This document shows positions 16,567 to 22,004 of a DNA stretch of 26,630 nt, one piece after another; position 1 is the stretch's first letter, and every line of letters begins with the position of its first letter. Under the pieces are notes generated by a model that was given only the letters and a program-made list of their open reading frames with translations, searched no databases and was not told the DNA's origin. The translations under genes and the position numbers were made by a program. Location of the stretch: IMG/VR virus record IMGVR_UViG_3300030389_000748, positions 1 through 26,630 of that record. One strand, 5' to 3'. This DNA comes from a virus.

Positions 16567-17116
16567 TTTTAAAATATTTTTTTACTTTTTTAATCGATGC
16601 GTAAAGTGTGTTTCTATTTATTCCAGTGTCTTTTGACATTTTGTTTAATGAATAATTTTTTCCCATTTGGTGATATATTCTAAAAACTTCACTGTCAAAC
16701 CAGTGTATTTCTTTTAATTTTTTGTTTATTCTTTCAATGTCTTTTTCTAATTGCTTTTTTTTATTAACACCATCGTCATCTAACATCCTGTGAATCCTGT
16801 CTGATGTGCTGTTAATATATTCAACATTCCAACAATTCAAAACAAATCTTTCGTCTTTGTCTCTATAATATTTTCTATATTTTTTATAAAATGGTGACGT
16901 TTTAGAATGGTATTGATTTATCATAATTCTTGCAATCCAGTATAAAAGTTGATTATTTTCAATTAGTTTTTTAATTTTTTCTTTGTCACTATCATACAAA
17001 GCCAGTATAGTGTCATGAAGCAAGTCATCACTGTCATATTTTTCACTTGTTATTTTTTTTGATATATCTTTTAACTTTTTATAGTTTTTAGTAATATATT
17101 CGTTTAATTCAAACAT
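16556..17116 (-). CDS. Sigma-factor-like protein
   Basis: 186 residues from ATG 17116 (MFELNEYITKNYKKL); a TTG 33 bases further upstream would only add a tail that overlaps the previous gene. Residues 25-85 resemble sigma-70 region 2: SDDLLHDTILALYD, then LLYWIARIMINQYHSKTSPFYKKYRK, which matches the helix that meets the -10 element. Residues 147-186 form a helix-turn-helix like region 4 (YSLNKMSKDTGINRNTLYASIKKVKKYF), the -35-binding part. The two are joined by a charged linker. It probably redirects host RNA polymerase to phage promoters, and the bipartite element found before late genes is a candidate target. Region 2 is divergent, so a different DNA-binding role is possible. Confidence 0.65.
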   Translation of the reverse strand: MFELNEYITKNYKKLKDISKKITSEKYDSDDLLHDTILALYDSDKEKIKKLIENNQLLYWIARIMINQYHSKTSPFYKKYRKYYRDKDERFVLNCWNVEYINSTSDRIHRMLDDDGVNKKKQLEKDIERINKKLKEIHWFDSEVFRIYHQMGKNYSLNKMSKDTGINRNTLYASIKKVKKYFKNEL

Positions 17117-17394
17117 TTGTAAATTGTAGGAACACCAGCCAACAAACAAAGATTATATTCACTCATTGACAATGTGTCAATTTCTATATCAAAGATGTTG
17201 TTTTGATTCTTTATTTTTTTATAAATATAATCAATTGTGTCTTTGTTTTTTTTTACGTTTTTAAATATATAATTTTTTTCAATTAGCTTTTTATCAACTA
17301 AATACATAATTTTAAACAAATGATTGTTAATATCTGTATATTCCCAGAATGTGCCTTGATTCCTTGTGTTTCTAAATGTTGGTTTTAATTTCAT
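17104..17394 (-). CDS. Hypothetical early protein, 96 aa
   Basis: ATG 17394 (MKLKPTFRNTRNQGTFWEYTDINNHLF). Residues 1-45 look like a beta fold; residues 46-70 are strongly charged helix (KNVKKNKDTIDYIYKKIKNQNN); the last part, TLSMSEYNLCLLAGVPTIYKCLN, has a helix-turn shape. It overlaps the start of the sigma-like gene by 13 bases, which suggests translation coupling. No family recognised. A sequence similar to the late promoter element lies inside it (17218-17249). Confidence 0.6.
   Translation of the reverse strand: MKLKPTFRNTRNQGTFWEYTDINNHLFKIMYLVDKKLIEKNYIFKNVKKNKDTIDYIYKKIKNQNNIFDIEIDTLSMSEYNLCLLAGVPTIYKCLN
17218..17249 (-). promoter_or_regulatory. Possible promoter-like element inside a gene, before the sigma-like gene
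   Basis: Minus-strand TATAAA (17223-17218) within ATATTTATAAAAAA, with AAACA at 17248-17244 one base further (20 rather than 19) than in the late copies. It lies about 102 bases before the sigma-like start and could drive its own gene, but in AT-rich coding DNA chance matches are likely. Confidence 0.25.
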
Positions 17395-17415
17395 TTTTAA
17401 TGGTTCGATATTAGT

Positions 17416-17772
17416 TTAGTTAAGGTCATTTAATAAATTGTTTAAATATTTGTCAATTAATAAGGTTGCTTCATCATACCCATATACAATTTCTGAAATA
17501 AAATTTCTTTTATTTAATTCATTACGCCACCAGATTTGCTCTTTTGTTGGTCGTCCTTTTAATGTTTTAACCTCTAAAAATAATGAATGAAATTGTCCAC
17601 GTGGTTCATATATTGCAATGTCTGGTGTTCCTTTGACATATCCTGTTGCCTTCATTCGTTTTGCAACTGATATTGACGTTCGCATTCCCCCAGCACTTGC
17701 ACAATATAAAATATTTGGATATTTTAATTTTATAAATTTAATTATAGACTTTTGCAATTCGTATTCTTTCAT
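17416..17772 (-). CDS. VRR-NUC domain nuclease
   Basis: 118 residues from ATG 17772; the ATG overlaps the stop of the upstream microprotein. Single VRR-NUC domain of the PD-(D/E)XK type: MKEYELQKSIIKFIKLKYP at the start (Glu and Gln of motif I), GTPDIAIYEPRG with D51, LEVK at 66-69, and TKEQIWWRNELNKRNF with Gln79. Such standalone phage nucleases act on branched or flapped DNA during replication or recombination. It follows the replication initiator, which agrees. Length is normal for phage VRR-NUC proteins. Confidence 0.9.
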   Translation of the reverse strand: MKEYELQKSIIKFIKLKYPNILYCASAGGMRTSISVAKRMKATGYVKGTPDIAIYEPRGQFHSLFLEVKTLKGRPTKEQIWWRNELNKRNFISEIVYGYDEATLLIDKYLNNLLNDLN

Positions 17773-17885
17773 TTATAAAACTTTAATATTATATAACTAA
17801 TTACAGGTGTTGTCATTAATAAAGTAAATATATTCATATGTGGTTCACCACAAATGCCAAATAAATGTTTAAAAACTTCAATCAT
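17769..17885 (-). CDS. Small membrane protein with CGEPH motif, 38 aa
   Basis: ATG 17885 to TGA 17769; both ends overlap neighbouring genes by ATGA. Sequence starts MIEVFKHLFGICGEPHMNIF and ends with one hydrophobic helix (LLMTTPVISYIILKF). The HLFGxCGExHxN segment recurs in small proteins of flavobacterial phages, in my memory, without known function; it has one Cys and two His that could bind a metal. The double overlap and this motif make it a real gene. Confidence 0.75.
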   Translation of the reverse strand: MIEVFKHLFGICGEPHMNIFTLLMTTPVISYIILKFYK

Positions 17886-18661
17886 TTTTTAATCCATTTT
17901 ATTTTTCCATCATAATTGTTTATTTCTTTTACATATCCAATACTTTCCAAATGTTTCTGATATAAATTTCTAGCATTCATGTCTTGTTCAATTCTTTTAG
18001 CAAAGTGTATATCGTAATAATCTGGAAATTTTATACCTGTTTCTTTTTTATTAAATTTTGAATTAACCCACCTAGAAACACGCCTTTTTAAATTCCAAGT
18101 TTTCTCAAGTTCAAAACGCATCTTTGTTTCTGATTTGTTTAGTTCAGACCAATATTCAAAAAACTCTTTTTTACTTTTACTATCAACATCTAGTTCTTGT
18201 ATTGCGTTTTTGAACGCAACAATTCTTTCTTTTATTTTATTTACTTTTATTTTATTTAATTTACTTTTATTTAATAGCATTGCGTTTGCATTACTGTCGC
18301 ATTGCGTCTGCATAGCGTCTGCATTATTTGACCACCTTTTTTTTGCATTTAATGACGCTTTTGTTGATTTAGATTGTATCTGTTCAATAGTGTCATCTAG
18401 TCTTTTAGAATAAAAACAATTTTCTTCAATAATAAATAAATCAAAGTTTGTAATAATGTCTTTTAAAATGTCTTTATCACATTGTAAACCAAATGCAAGT
18501 GTTTCAAGGTCGTCAACACAAAGTCTGTTGTTTTCAGAAAATAACAATTCAATTAATGCAAAATACAAACCGAATCCATTCCATGAATGTTTTGCCCTCA
18601 ATTTAATTAATTTTATGTCATTTCTTGCGTTTGAATCGTGTGGGAAATATGTCTGTTTCAT
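17882..18661 (-). CDS. Replication initiator-like protein (DUF4373-type N-terminus)
   Basis: 259 residues from ATG 18661 (MKQTYFPHDSNARNDIKLIKL); a TTG at 18673 would add four residues. The N-terminal 95 residues match the DUF4373/Lin1244-type winged-helix domain (YFPHDSNARND, GFGLYFALIELLF, FDLFIIEENCFYSKRL). A low-complexity linker of N, A, Q and K (115-140) follows, then a C-terminal helical domain (SKKEFFEYWSELN, WNLKRRVSRWVNSKF) like helicase-loader or primosome proteins. With no polymerase, primase or helicase in the window, it probably starts replication and recruits the host machinery. The linker is encoded by a set of short DNA repeats beside an AT-rich tract (18202-18325), a likely origin. 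A host-type promoter inside an inverted repeat lies just before the gene. Confidence 0.8.
   Translation of the reverse strand: MKQTYFPHDSNARNDIKLIKLRAKHSWNGFGLYFALIELLFSENNRLCVDDLETLAFGLQCDKDILKDIITNFDLFIIEENCFYSKRLDDTIEQIQSKSTKASLNAKKRWSNNADAMQTQCDSNANAMLLNKSKLNKIKVNKIKERIVAFKNAIQELDVDSKSKKEFFEYWSELNKSETKMRFELEKTWNLKRRVSRWVNSKFNKKETGIKFPDYYDIHFAKRIEQDMNARNLYQKHLESIGYVKEINNYDGKIKWIKK
18202..18325. other. Candidate replication origin: iterons plus AT-rich tract inside the initiator gene
   Basis: On the plus strand GCGTTTGCAT (18282), GCGTCTGCAT (18304) and GCGTCTGCAT (18315) lie 22 and 11 bases apart; with the weaker units ending GCATT at 18271-18281 and 18293-18303 they form five tandem 11-mers, one helical turn each. 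Left of them is a 51-base run of nearly pure A/T (18226-18276) with the repeat TTTACTTTTATTT. A perfect dyad TTGCGTT-N4-AACGCAA (18202-18219) on the other side repeats the TTGCGTY core. 11 is not a multiple of 3, so protein repeats do not explain the pattern. Origin function is inferred by likeness to lambda O/ori. Confidence 0.5.
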
Positions 18662-18677
18662 AATTGTGTTCAATAAT

Positions 18678-18736
18678 TTAAGGTGACTAAACTAATTAAA
18701 ATAATAAATAAATACAAATAACTTAGCCACCCTTAA
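18678..18736 (-). promoter_or_regulatory. Inverted repeat enclosing the initiator promoter (operator candidate)
   Basis: The arms TTAAGGGTGGCTAA (18736-18723) and TTAGTCACCTTAA (18690-18678) are inverted copies with one bulged base and one mismatch, 32 bases apart, filling the gap between the SSB-like stop and the initiator start. Each arm has its own TTA...TAA dyad, like a repressor site. As RNA they could also form a hairpin with a 32-base loop. Confidence 0.5.
18687..18718 (-). promoter_or_regulatory. Host-type promoter before the replication initiator
   Basis: TTTG (18718-18715), 20 bases, then TAGTTTAG (18694-18687): the Bacteroidetes housekeeping pattern TTTG-N19/20-TAnnTTTG with one mismatch. 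The same TAnTTTAG variant is used at 20519-20526. The -7 box lies in the right arm of the inverted repeat. Expected start near 18680, about 20 bases before ATG 18661. Confidence 0.45.
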
Positions 18737-18737
18737 G

Positions 18738-19046
18738 TTAAAATGGTAAATCTTGTTTTTCTTCTTGTTCTTCAATAATGTTTTTAATATTTAAAGAATT
18801 AAAAAACCTGTTTTTCCATTCGTTAGTTCTAATATAAAATTCTATTGTCACTAATCCATTAATTTTTATTTTATCTTTTTGTGATTGTATAGCCTCAGAG
18901 CCAAACAATTCAAATTGATGTTTAAAATCGTTTCCTGTTTCCTTTTCTTCTATTGTAACATATAGCTTTTCAAAACTGTCACCTTTTTTGCTTTCAACAG
19001 TTTTAATTTCACTGTTTAAAATTATTCCTTTTATTTTATAATACAT
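18738..19046 (-). CDS. SSB-like protein (DUF3127-type OB fold) with acidic tip
   Basis: 102 residues from ATG 19046. One OB-fold: MYYKIKGIILNSEIKTVESKKGDSFEKLYVTIEE, then FKHQFELFGSEAIQSQ and GLVTIEFYIRTNEWKNRFFNSLNIKNI, the strand order of DUF3127 single-stranded DNA-binding proteins. The end, EEQEEKQDLPF, is an SSB-type acidic tail with the terminal P-F used by SSBs to recruit replication partners. It should coat single-stranded DNA in replication. Neighbours are the recombination-type protein and the initiator. Confidence 0.8.
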   Translation of the reverse strand: MYYKIKGIILNSEIKTVESKKGDSFEKLYVTIEEKETGNDFKHQFELFGSEAIQSQKDKIKINGLVTIEFYIRTNEWKNRFFNSLNIKNIIEEQEEKQDLPF

Positions 19047-19057
19047 ATTTTTATTTT

Positions 19058-19453
19058 TTATTGATTATTTTTTTTATTGAATGAATCAGCTTCGTCCTCA
19101 CCATAAACACCACCTTGTGCATATAAACCACAAAGCATTAAACAAATCCTTGATTTTGCACGTTTTTCAGCCATTGAAACACCATAAGAATTTGAATTGT
19201 TTTGTGGTGAACATTCACCAAATGTTTCAATTTCTTTGTTTCCCATTTTTCCAATTGCTTTAATTATAACAAATTTTAAATCTGGCGAACTATACAACAA
19301 TTCATATTTAATTGTAATAGAATTTTTTGACATGATTTTGTCAATTCCGTTTCTTGTTATAATAGTATAAAATTTGTGTTTGAAAACGTCCTCATCTGTT
19401 AAATTGTTTTCTTTAAATAGTCTATTTAATATCTGTTTTTTAGTTTCTTTCAT
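19058..19453 (-). CDS. Putative ssDNA annealing/recombination protein
   Basis: 131 residues from ATG 19453. Starts with a charged helix (KETKKQILNRLFKENNLTDEDVFKHKFYTIITRNGIDKI), then beta strands (SITIKYELLYSSPDLKFVIIKAIGK) and EIETFGECSPQN, and ends with a helix GVSMAEKRAKSRICLMLCGLY followed by GGVYGEDEADSF. The last helix, AEKRAKSR..L...G, and the GEDE end are the pattern of a widespread phage protein that resembles the core of Erf/Rad52-like annealing proteins. It lies next to an SSB-like gene, the usual partner. Not a full-length Erf or RecT, so the function is tentative. Confidence 0.5.
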   Translation of the reverse strand: MKETKKQILNRLFKENNLTDEDVFKHKFYTIITRNGIDKIMSKNSITIKYELLYSSPDLKFVIIKAIGKMGNKEIETFGECSPQNNSNSYGVSMAEKRAKSRICLMLCGLYAQGGVYGEDEADSFNKKNNQ

Positions 19454-19459
19454 CTGTTT

Positions 19460-19675
19460 TTAGTTTTTAATTAATAATTCTTTTACTGACACTTTCAAAA
19501 CAACACACATTCTTTTAAATTGATTTAGTGTCATTGAATGTGGTTCGTTTACTTGTTTTATTATTGTTGGATAAGATACATTCAACTTTTTAGAAAGTTG
19601 CATTTTGTTAAAATTATTTTTTAACATTTCAATTTTAATATCTTTTGATAATTCTTTATTGTTTTTGATAGTCAT
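19460..19675 (-). CDS. HTH (XRE-like) regulator, 71 aa
   Basis: ATG 19675. Residues 22-66 form a helix-turn-helix of the Cro/C1 type: NKMQLSKKLNVSYPTIIKQVN, then MTLNQFKRMCVVLKVSVKELL. The N-terminal helix is short and no dimerisation domain follows, so it is Cro-sized. It is the only repressor-like gene in the window and could act on the inverted repeat upstream of the initiator. It overlaps the preceding gene by 20 bases. Confidence 0.75.
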   Translation of the reverse strand: MTIKNNKELSKDIKIEMLKNNFNKMQLSKKLNVSYPTIIKQVNEPHSMTLNQFKRMCVVLKVSVKELLIKN

Positions 19676-19970
19676 AATCTTGTTTTATATATTCCATAAT
19701 ATCATTATATTCACTCAATTTCATAATTTTTGGAAAACTGTCAGCATCAACAATTTTTTTTCCTTTATATACTTTACATTTTAAATTGTAAATAATATCA
19801 CCACGTTCAGCATTTTTAATTACTTTTTCCCAGTTTTTAAAATTACGCATATTTTTATATAATGCAGTTCTATACGATTTAGTTTCGTCTTTAAAATAAA
19901 TATGAAACCACTTTCCACCATGAGTTGATGTGTATTCTTTTCCAATTTTTACAAATTCTAGTTCAATCAT
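19656..19970 (-). CDS. Hypothetical early protein, 104 aa
   Basis: ATG 19970, overlapping the upstream gene by ATGA. Sequence MIELEFVKIGKEYTSTHGGKWFHIYF...: alternating strands, then a helix (KNWEKVIKNAERGDIIYNLKCKVYKGKKIVDADSFPKIMKL) and a final acidic helix. The GDIIYNLKCKVY...DADSFPKI part has the look of a small OB- or SH3-like nucleic-acid-binding fold, but I do not recognise a family. Part of the early run of overlapping genes. Confidence 0.65.
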   Translation of the reverse strand: MIELEFVKIGKEYTSTHGGKWFHIYFKDETKSYRTALYKNMRNFKNWEKVIKNAERGDIIYNLKCKVYKGKKIVDADSFPKIMKLSEYNDIMEYIKQDYDYQKQ

Positions 19971-20215
19971 ATTTCAGATAATTTTTTACATTCATTATTA
20001 CAGTAATTGTCTTTTTCCCAGTCTGGATGTTCTTCACCACAACCAATGCAAACAGAATTTCTATATTCACAGTGTTCATAACATTTAGAACATATTTCTA
20101 AGTCATCAATTACAGGTTCCCAGCAACAGTCTGATTCGCCAGACCTTGTGAAATCATATTGTGAAATCAAATCTGGTTCTAAATACAATTTTCTTTTTAA
20201 TTTATTACTAATCAT
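19967..20215 (-). CDS. Cysteine-rich zinc-binding protein, 82 aa
   Basis: ATG 20215. Eleven cysteines: SDCCWEPVIDDLEICSKCYEHCEY, NSVCIGCGEEHPDW and DNYCNNECKKL. The pairs C..C at ICSKC, CIGC and YCNNEC fit two or three small zinc sites. Similar Cys-rich early proteins occur in Bacteroidetes phages with segments such as CCxxP...ICxxCxExC, as I recall, and have no known role. ATG overlaps the stop of the 50-residue gene by 8 bases. Confidence 0.7.
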   Translation of the reverse strand: MISNKLKRKLYLEPDLISQYDFTRSGESDCCWEPVIDDLEICSKCYEHCEYRNSVCIGCGEEHPDWEKDNYCNNECKKLSEI

Positions 20216-20360
20216 TTTTTATAACTTTTTTTTCAAATAACATGTTGATCCCTAAAAAAGAACCACTTATCAATTCCCATTCTGAATTTTTTTGCAATTC
20301 TATTGCTTTTTTCCATCCATCTTTTTTTGTGATGTCTATTGTTTGATAATGTAGTTCCAT
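20208..20360 (-). CDS. Small hypothetical protein, 50 aa
   Basis: ATG 20360 to TAG 20208: MELHYQTIDITKKDGWKKAI... It begins one base after the TAA of the 43-residue gene and overlaps the next gene by 8 bases, the packing of a true cistron. Mixed alpha/beta, no cysteine or membrane segment. Unknown function; second gene of the early run. Confidence 0.6.
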   Translation of the reverse strand: MELHYQTIDITKKDGWKKAIELQKNSEWELISGSFLGINMLFEKKVIKND

Positions 20361-20361
20361 A

Positions 20362-20493
20362 TTAATTTGATTTAATTAAGTTATCTAATAGTTTTTGATA
20401 CTCACCTTTATAGTGCATTAACATTTGTTCTTTGTTAATTATCATATCAATTAAAAATTCTTTATCTAATTCTTGTAATTCATCTCTATTCAT
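20362..20493 (-). CDS. Small helical protein, 43 aa, first early gene
   Basis: ATG 20493 to TAA 20362: MNRDELQELDKEFLIDMII... Charged amphipathic helix throughout, with NKEQMLMHYKGEYQKLLDNL. First cistron behind the early promoter candidate, with an A-rich leader (ACAAAAAACAAATATT) typical for Bacteroidetes starts without Shine-Dalgarno. Function unknown; first-transcribed small genes often deal with host takeover. Confidence 0.6.
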   Translation of the reverse strand: MNRDELQELDKEFLIDMIINKEQMLMHYKGEYQKLLDNLIKSN

Positions 20494-20518
20494 AATATTT
20501 GTTTTTTGTTTGTTATTG

Positions 20519-20550
20519 CTAAATTAAAACAATTTTATTAAATAGCAAAA
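20519..20550 (-). promoter_or_regulatory. Early host-type promoter
   Basis: TTTTG (20550-20546), 19 bases, TAATTTAG (20526-20519) on the minus strand, close to the Bacteroidetes consensus TTTG-N19/20-TAnnTTTG. Start expected near 20512, about 20 bases before ATG 20493. It lies just downstream of the module-ending hairpin, so it is well placed to start the early operon. The rest of the 125-base gap (20494-20618) is A/T-rich with no gene. Confidence 0.5.
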
Positions 20551-20612
20551 TTATTTTATAAAAAAACAAATAATTTTTATTTAACAGATAAGAAAATTTT
20601 TAAAAAAAAGTG

Positions 20613-20681
20613 AAAAAAGGTGTGCTTGTTGAACACATTTGATTGTTGACAAGACTAATTAAAAACAATCACAAACACACC
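20613..20681 (-). terminator. Large hairpin terminator between lysis and early modules
   Basis: On the minus strand the outer stem GGTGTGTTTG/CAAGCACACC (20681-20672 with 20628-20619, 10 bp) encloses a perfect inner stem TGATTGTT/AACAATCA (20671-20664 with 20647-20640), with an 11-base bulge on one side and a 16-base loop, then six T and more T-rich sequence. A run of A before it (complement of CCCTTTTT at 20681-20688) means it could also work on the plus strand. It starts 6 bases after the stop of the 57-residue gene. Confidence 0.7.
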
Positions 20682-20686
20682 CCTTT

Positions 20687-20860
20687 TTATGGTCTATGTT
20701 TTGAACGTATAAAATCAAGTTTTTCTTTTACAGTCATATTTTTCAAAAGTTTATTAATTAAATCGTGTTTAGTTAATGACATGTTAAATTGTCTTTTAAC
20801 TTCATTGTTTATTTCATCTTTTGAATAGTATGCCTTTGAAGAATAATTAAATTTCTTCAT
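20687..20860 (-). CDS. Small hypothetical protein, 57 aa
   Basis: ATG 20860 to TAA 20687: MKKFNYSSKAYYSKDEINNE... It starts 11 bases after the metallophosphoesterase stop and ends directly at the large hairpin, making it the last gene of that transcript. Helical and basic (MSLTKHDLINKLLKNMTVKEKLDF). No family recognised. Confidence 0.6.
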   Translation of the reverse strand: MKKFNYSSKAYYSKDEINNEVKRQFNMSLTKHDLINKLLKNMTVKEKLDFIRSKHRP

Positions 20861-20870
20861 TTTAAAACAT

Positions 20871-21596
20871 TTATAAATTCATTAACAAATTTAATGGAAT
20901 TTTTCCATTTAACAAAACAGCACATCCAATGACTGGTTTTTTGCCATATTTAGCATATGCGAAGCTGTATTCTGAAAAATCAATTCCTGTTCCAACTTGA
21001 CACCCAAACACTCTAAAATTTTGACCAACAAAATGTTCTGTGTAACATTGTGTGTGATAGTGTCCAGATACAGTGTTCATCATGTCGTCTTTTGCTTTTT
21101 TTCTAGCGTTGCCACCTTCACCATGACAATATTGAACACCATCTTGAACATATCTCTCAACAAAATCCCAGTTTGGAACATTTAAAACTTCTTTATATGA
21201 TTTAATCCATTTACTAGGTATTGCAGATGTTTGTGCTTTACGCATAATTATTCTGTCATGGTTGCCGATTATGACTTTTGTTCCTTTTTTATTAAAATAT
21301 TCGTAATATCTTGCAATCCTTTTAATTGCATAATCAAGTTCATCAGCACCACCAAGACCATCAGCAGATGTCTCATGATAACTTGAATAGTGATTGTCTA
21401 TGATGTCACCAATGAAAATTGTTTGACTACAATTCCAGTATTCGTATTGCTCAATTAACCAGTCTCTGTATGAATCAAGATCAAATGGACAATGGAGGTC
21501 GCCCACCACTAAGACGTTGCGTGAATTTTTTTGTCTATGACTTTTTATATAGTCATGTTCTGTTTTTGTAAGTCTTAACCTGTGGTCTTTTTTCAT
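20871..21596 (-). CDS. Calcineurin-like metallophosphoesterase
   Basis: 241 residues from ATG 21596, overlapping the upstream membrane gene by ATGA. All the metal-binding motifs are present in order: VGDLHCP at 31-37, GDIIDNHYSSYH at 63-74, GNHDR at 111-115, a His at CHGEGG (158) and GHYHTQ at 178-183. It binds two metal ions and hydrolyses phosphoester bonds; the substrate may be DNA, RNA or a nucleotide. The first 25 residues are basic (KKDHRLRLTKTEHDYIKSHRQKN), perhaps for nucleic acid contact. Its place right behind the lysis genes is unusual; DNA metabolism or destroying a defence signal nucleotide are both possible. Confidence 0.9.
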   Translation of the reverse strand: MKKDHRLRLTKTEHDYIKSHRQKNSRNVLVVGDLHCPFDLDSYRDWLIEQYEYWNCSQTIFIGDIIDNHYSSYHETSADGLGGADELDYAIKRIARYYEYFNKKGTKVIIGNHDRIIMRKAQTSAIPSKWIKSYKEVLNVPNWDFVERYVQDGVQYCHGEGGNARKKAKDDMMNTVSGHYHTQCYTEHFVGQNFRVFGCQVGTGIDFSEYSFAYAKYGKKPVIGCAVLLNGKIPLNLLMNL

Positions 21597-21829
21597 TTAC
21601 AACATTTAGTTTCACACTTTCTGCACTCAAACATTGACAAGCACAGGGGCAAAACACCAATAAAACAAAGACAAACACCCTCCCAGCTTATTGACGCACC
21701 CATTGAGTTGATTGCGTATATAACTATTGCACCTCCTATTGTTCTTTTTGACGACCATCTTTTTAGATCACCAAACTTTTTTTCTTTGAATATTGTTGTT
21801 AAATCTAAATTTTTTAATATTTTATTCAT
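21593..21829 (-). CDS. Membrane protein of the lysis cassette (holin candidate), 78 aa
   Basis: ATG 21829 (MNKILKNLDLTTIFKEKKFGDLKRWSSKR), preferred over an in-frame ATG at 21868 because a Shine-Dalgarno sequence sits 8 bases before it. Residues 32-66 give one long or two short transmembrane segments (TIGGAIVIYAINSMGASI, GVCLCFIGVLPLCLSMF) and the end is Cys-rich (ECRKCETKCC). An N-terminal amphipathic part and two hydrophobic segments fit a class II holin or spanin-like partner. Position two genes after the endolysin supports this, but no family is certain. Confidence 0.65.
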   Translation of the reverse strand: MNKILKNLDLTTIFKEKKFGDLKRWSSKRTIGGAIVIYAINSMGASISWEGVCLCFIGVLPLCLSMFECRKCETKCCK

Positions 21830-21995
21830 GTTGTCCACCTCCTTTTTTATAGTTTGGTATAATTGCATTAAAAATACTGTCTAAATAAGAAAACACGTTG
21901 TTGTCTTTTTCTGTTGGTGTTAGATTAACAACAATTTTAATAAATGCCATTAATCCAATTAATAATTCAATCCAATTTTGTGTAATAAATTCCAT
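21822..21995 (-). CDS. Small membrane protein, holin candidate, 57 aa
   Basis: ATG 21995 to TAA 21822: MEFITQNWIELLIGLMAFIKI..., then VNLTPTEKDNNVFSYLDSIFNAIIPNYKKGGG. One transmembrane helix (residues 5-26), a conserved-looking LTPTEKD turn and a short amphipathic helix ending in NAIIPN. This arrangement is common in small holin-like proteins beside endolysins in many phages. It begins 9 bases after the endolysin stop, and its end overlaps the next gene start by 8 bases. Confidence 0.75.
   Translation of the reverse strand: MEFITQNWIELLIGLMAFIKIVVNLTPTEKDNNVFSYLDSIFNAIIPNYKKGGGQHE
21835..21842 (-). promoter_or_regulatory. Shine-Dalgarno GGAGGTGG before the 78-aa membrane gene
   Basis: Minus-strand GGAGGTGGACAACATG: perfect core GGAGG 8 bases before ATG 21829. 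It is the only clear Shine-Dalgarno I found; all other starts have A/T-rich leaders. It also encodes the Gly-Gly tail of the upstream protein. Confidence 0.6.
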
Positions 21996-22004
21996 AATAA
22001 TTTT

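Noticed and set aside
17410-17428. Plus-strand ATTAGTTTAGTTAAGGTCA as a second operator or antisense promoter
   Set aside because: Only part of the initiator inverted repeat is matched, and no gene would be driven; kept only as a side note.
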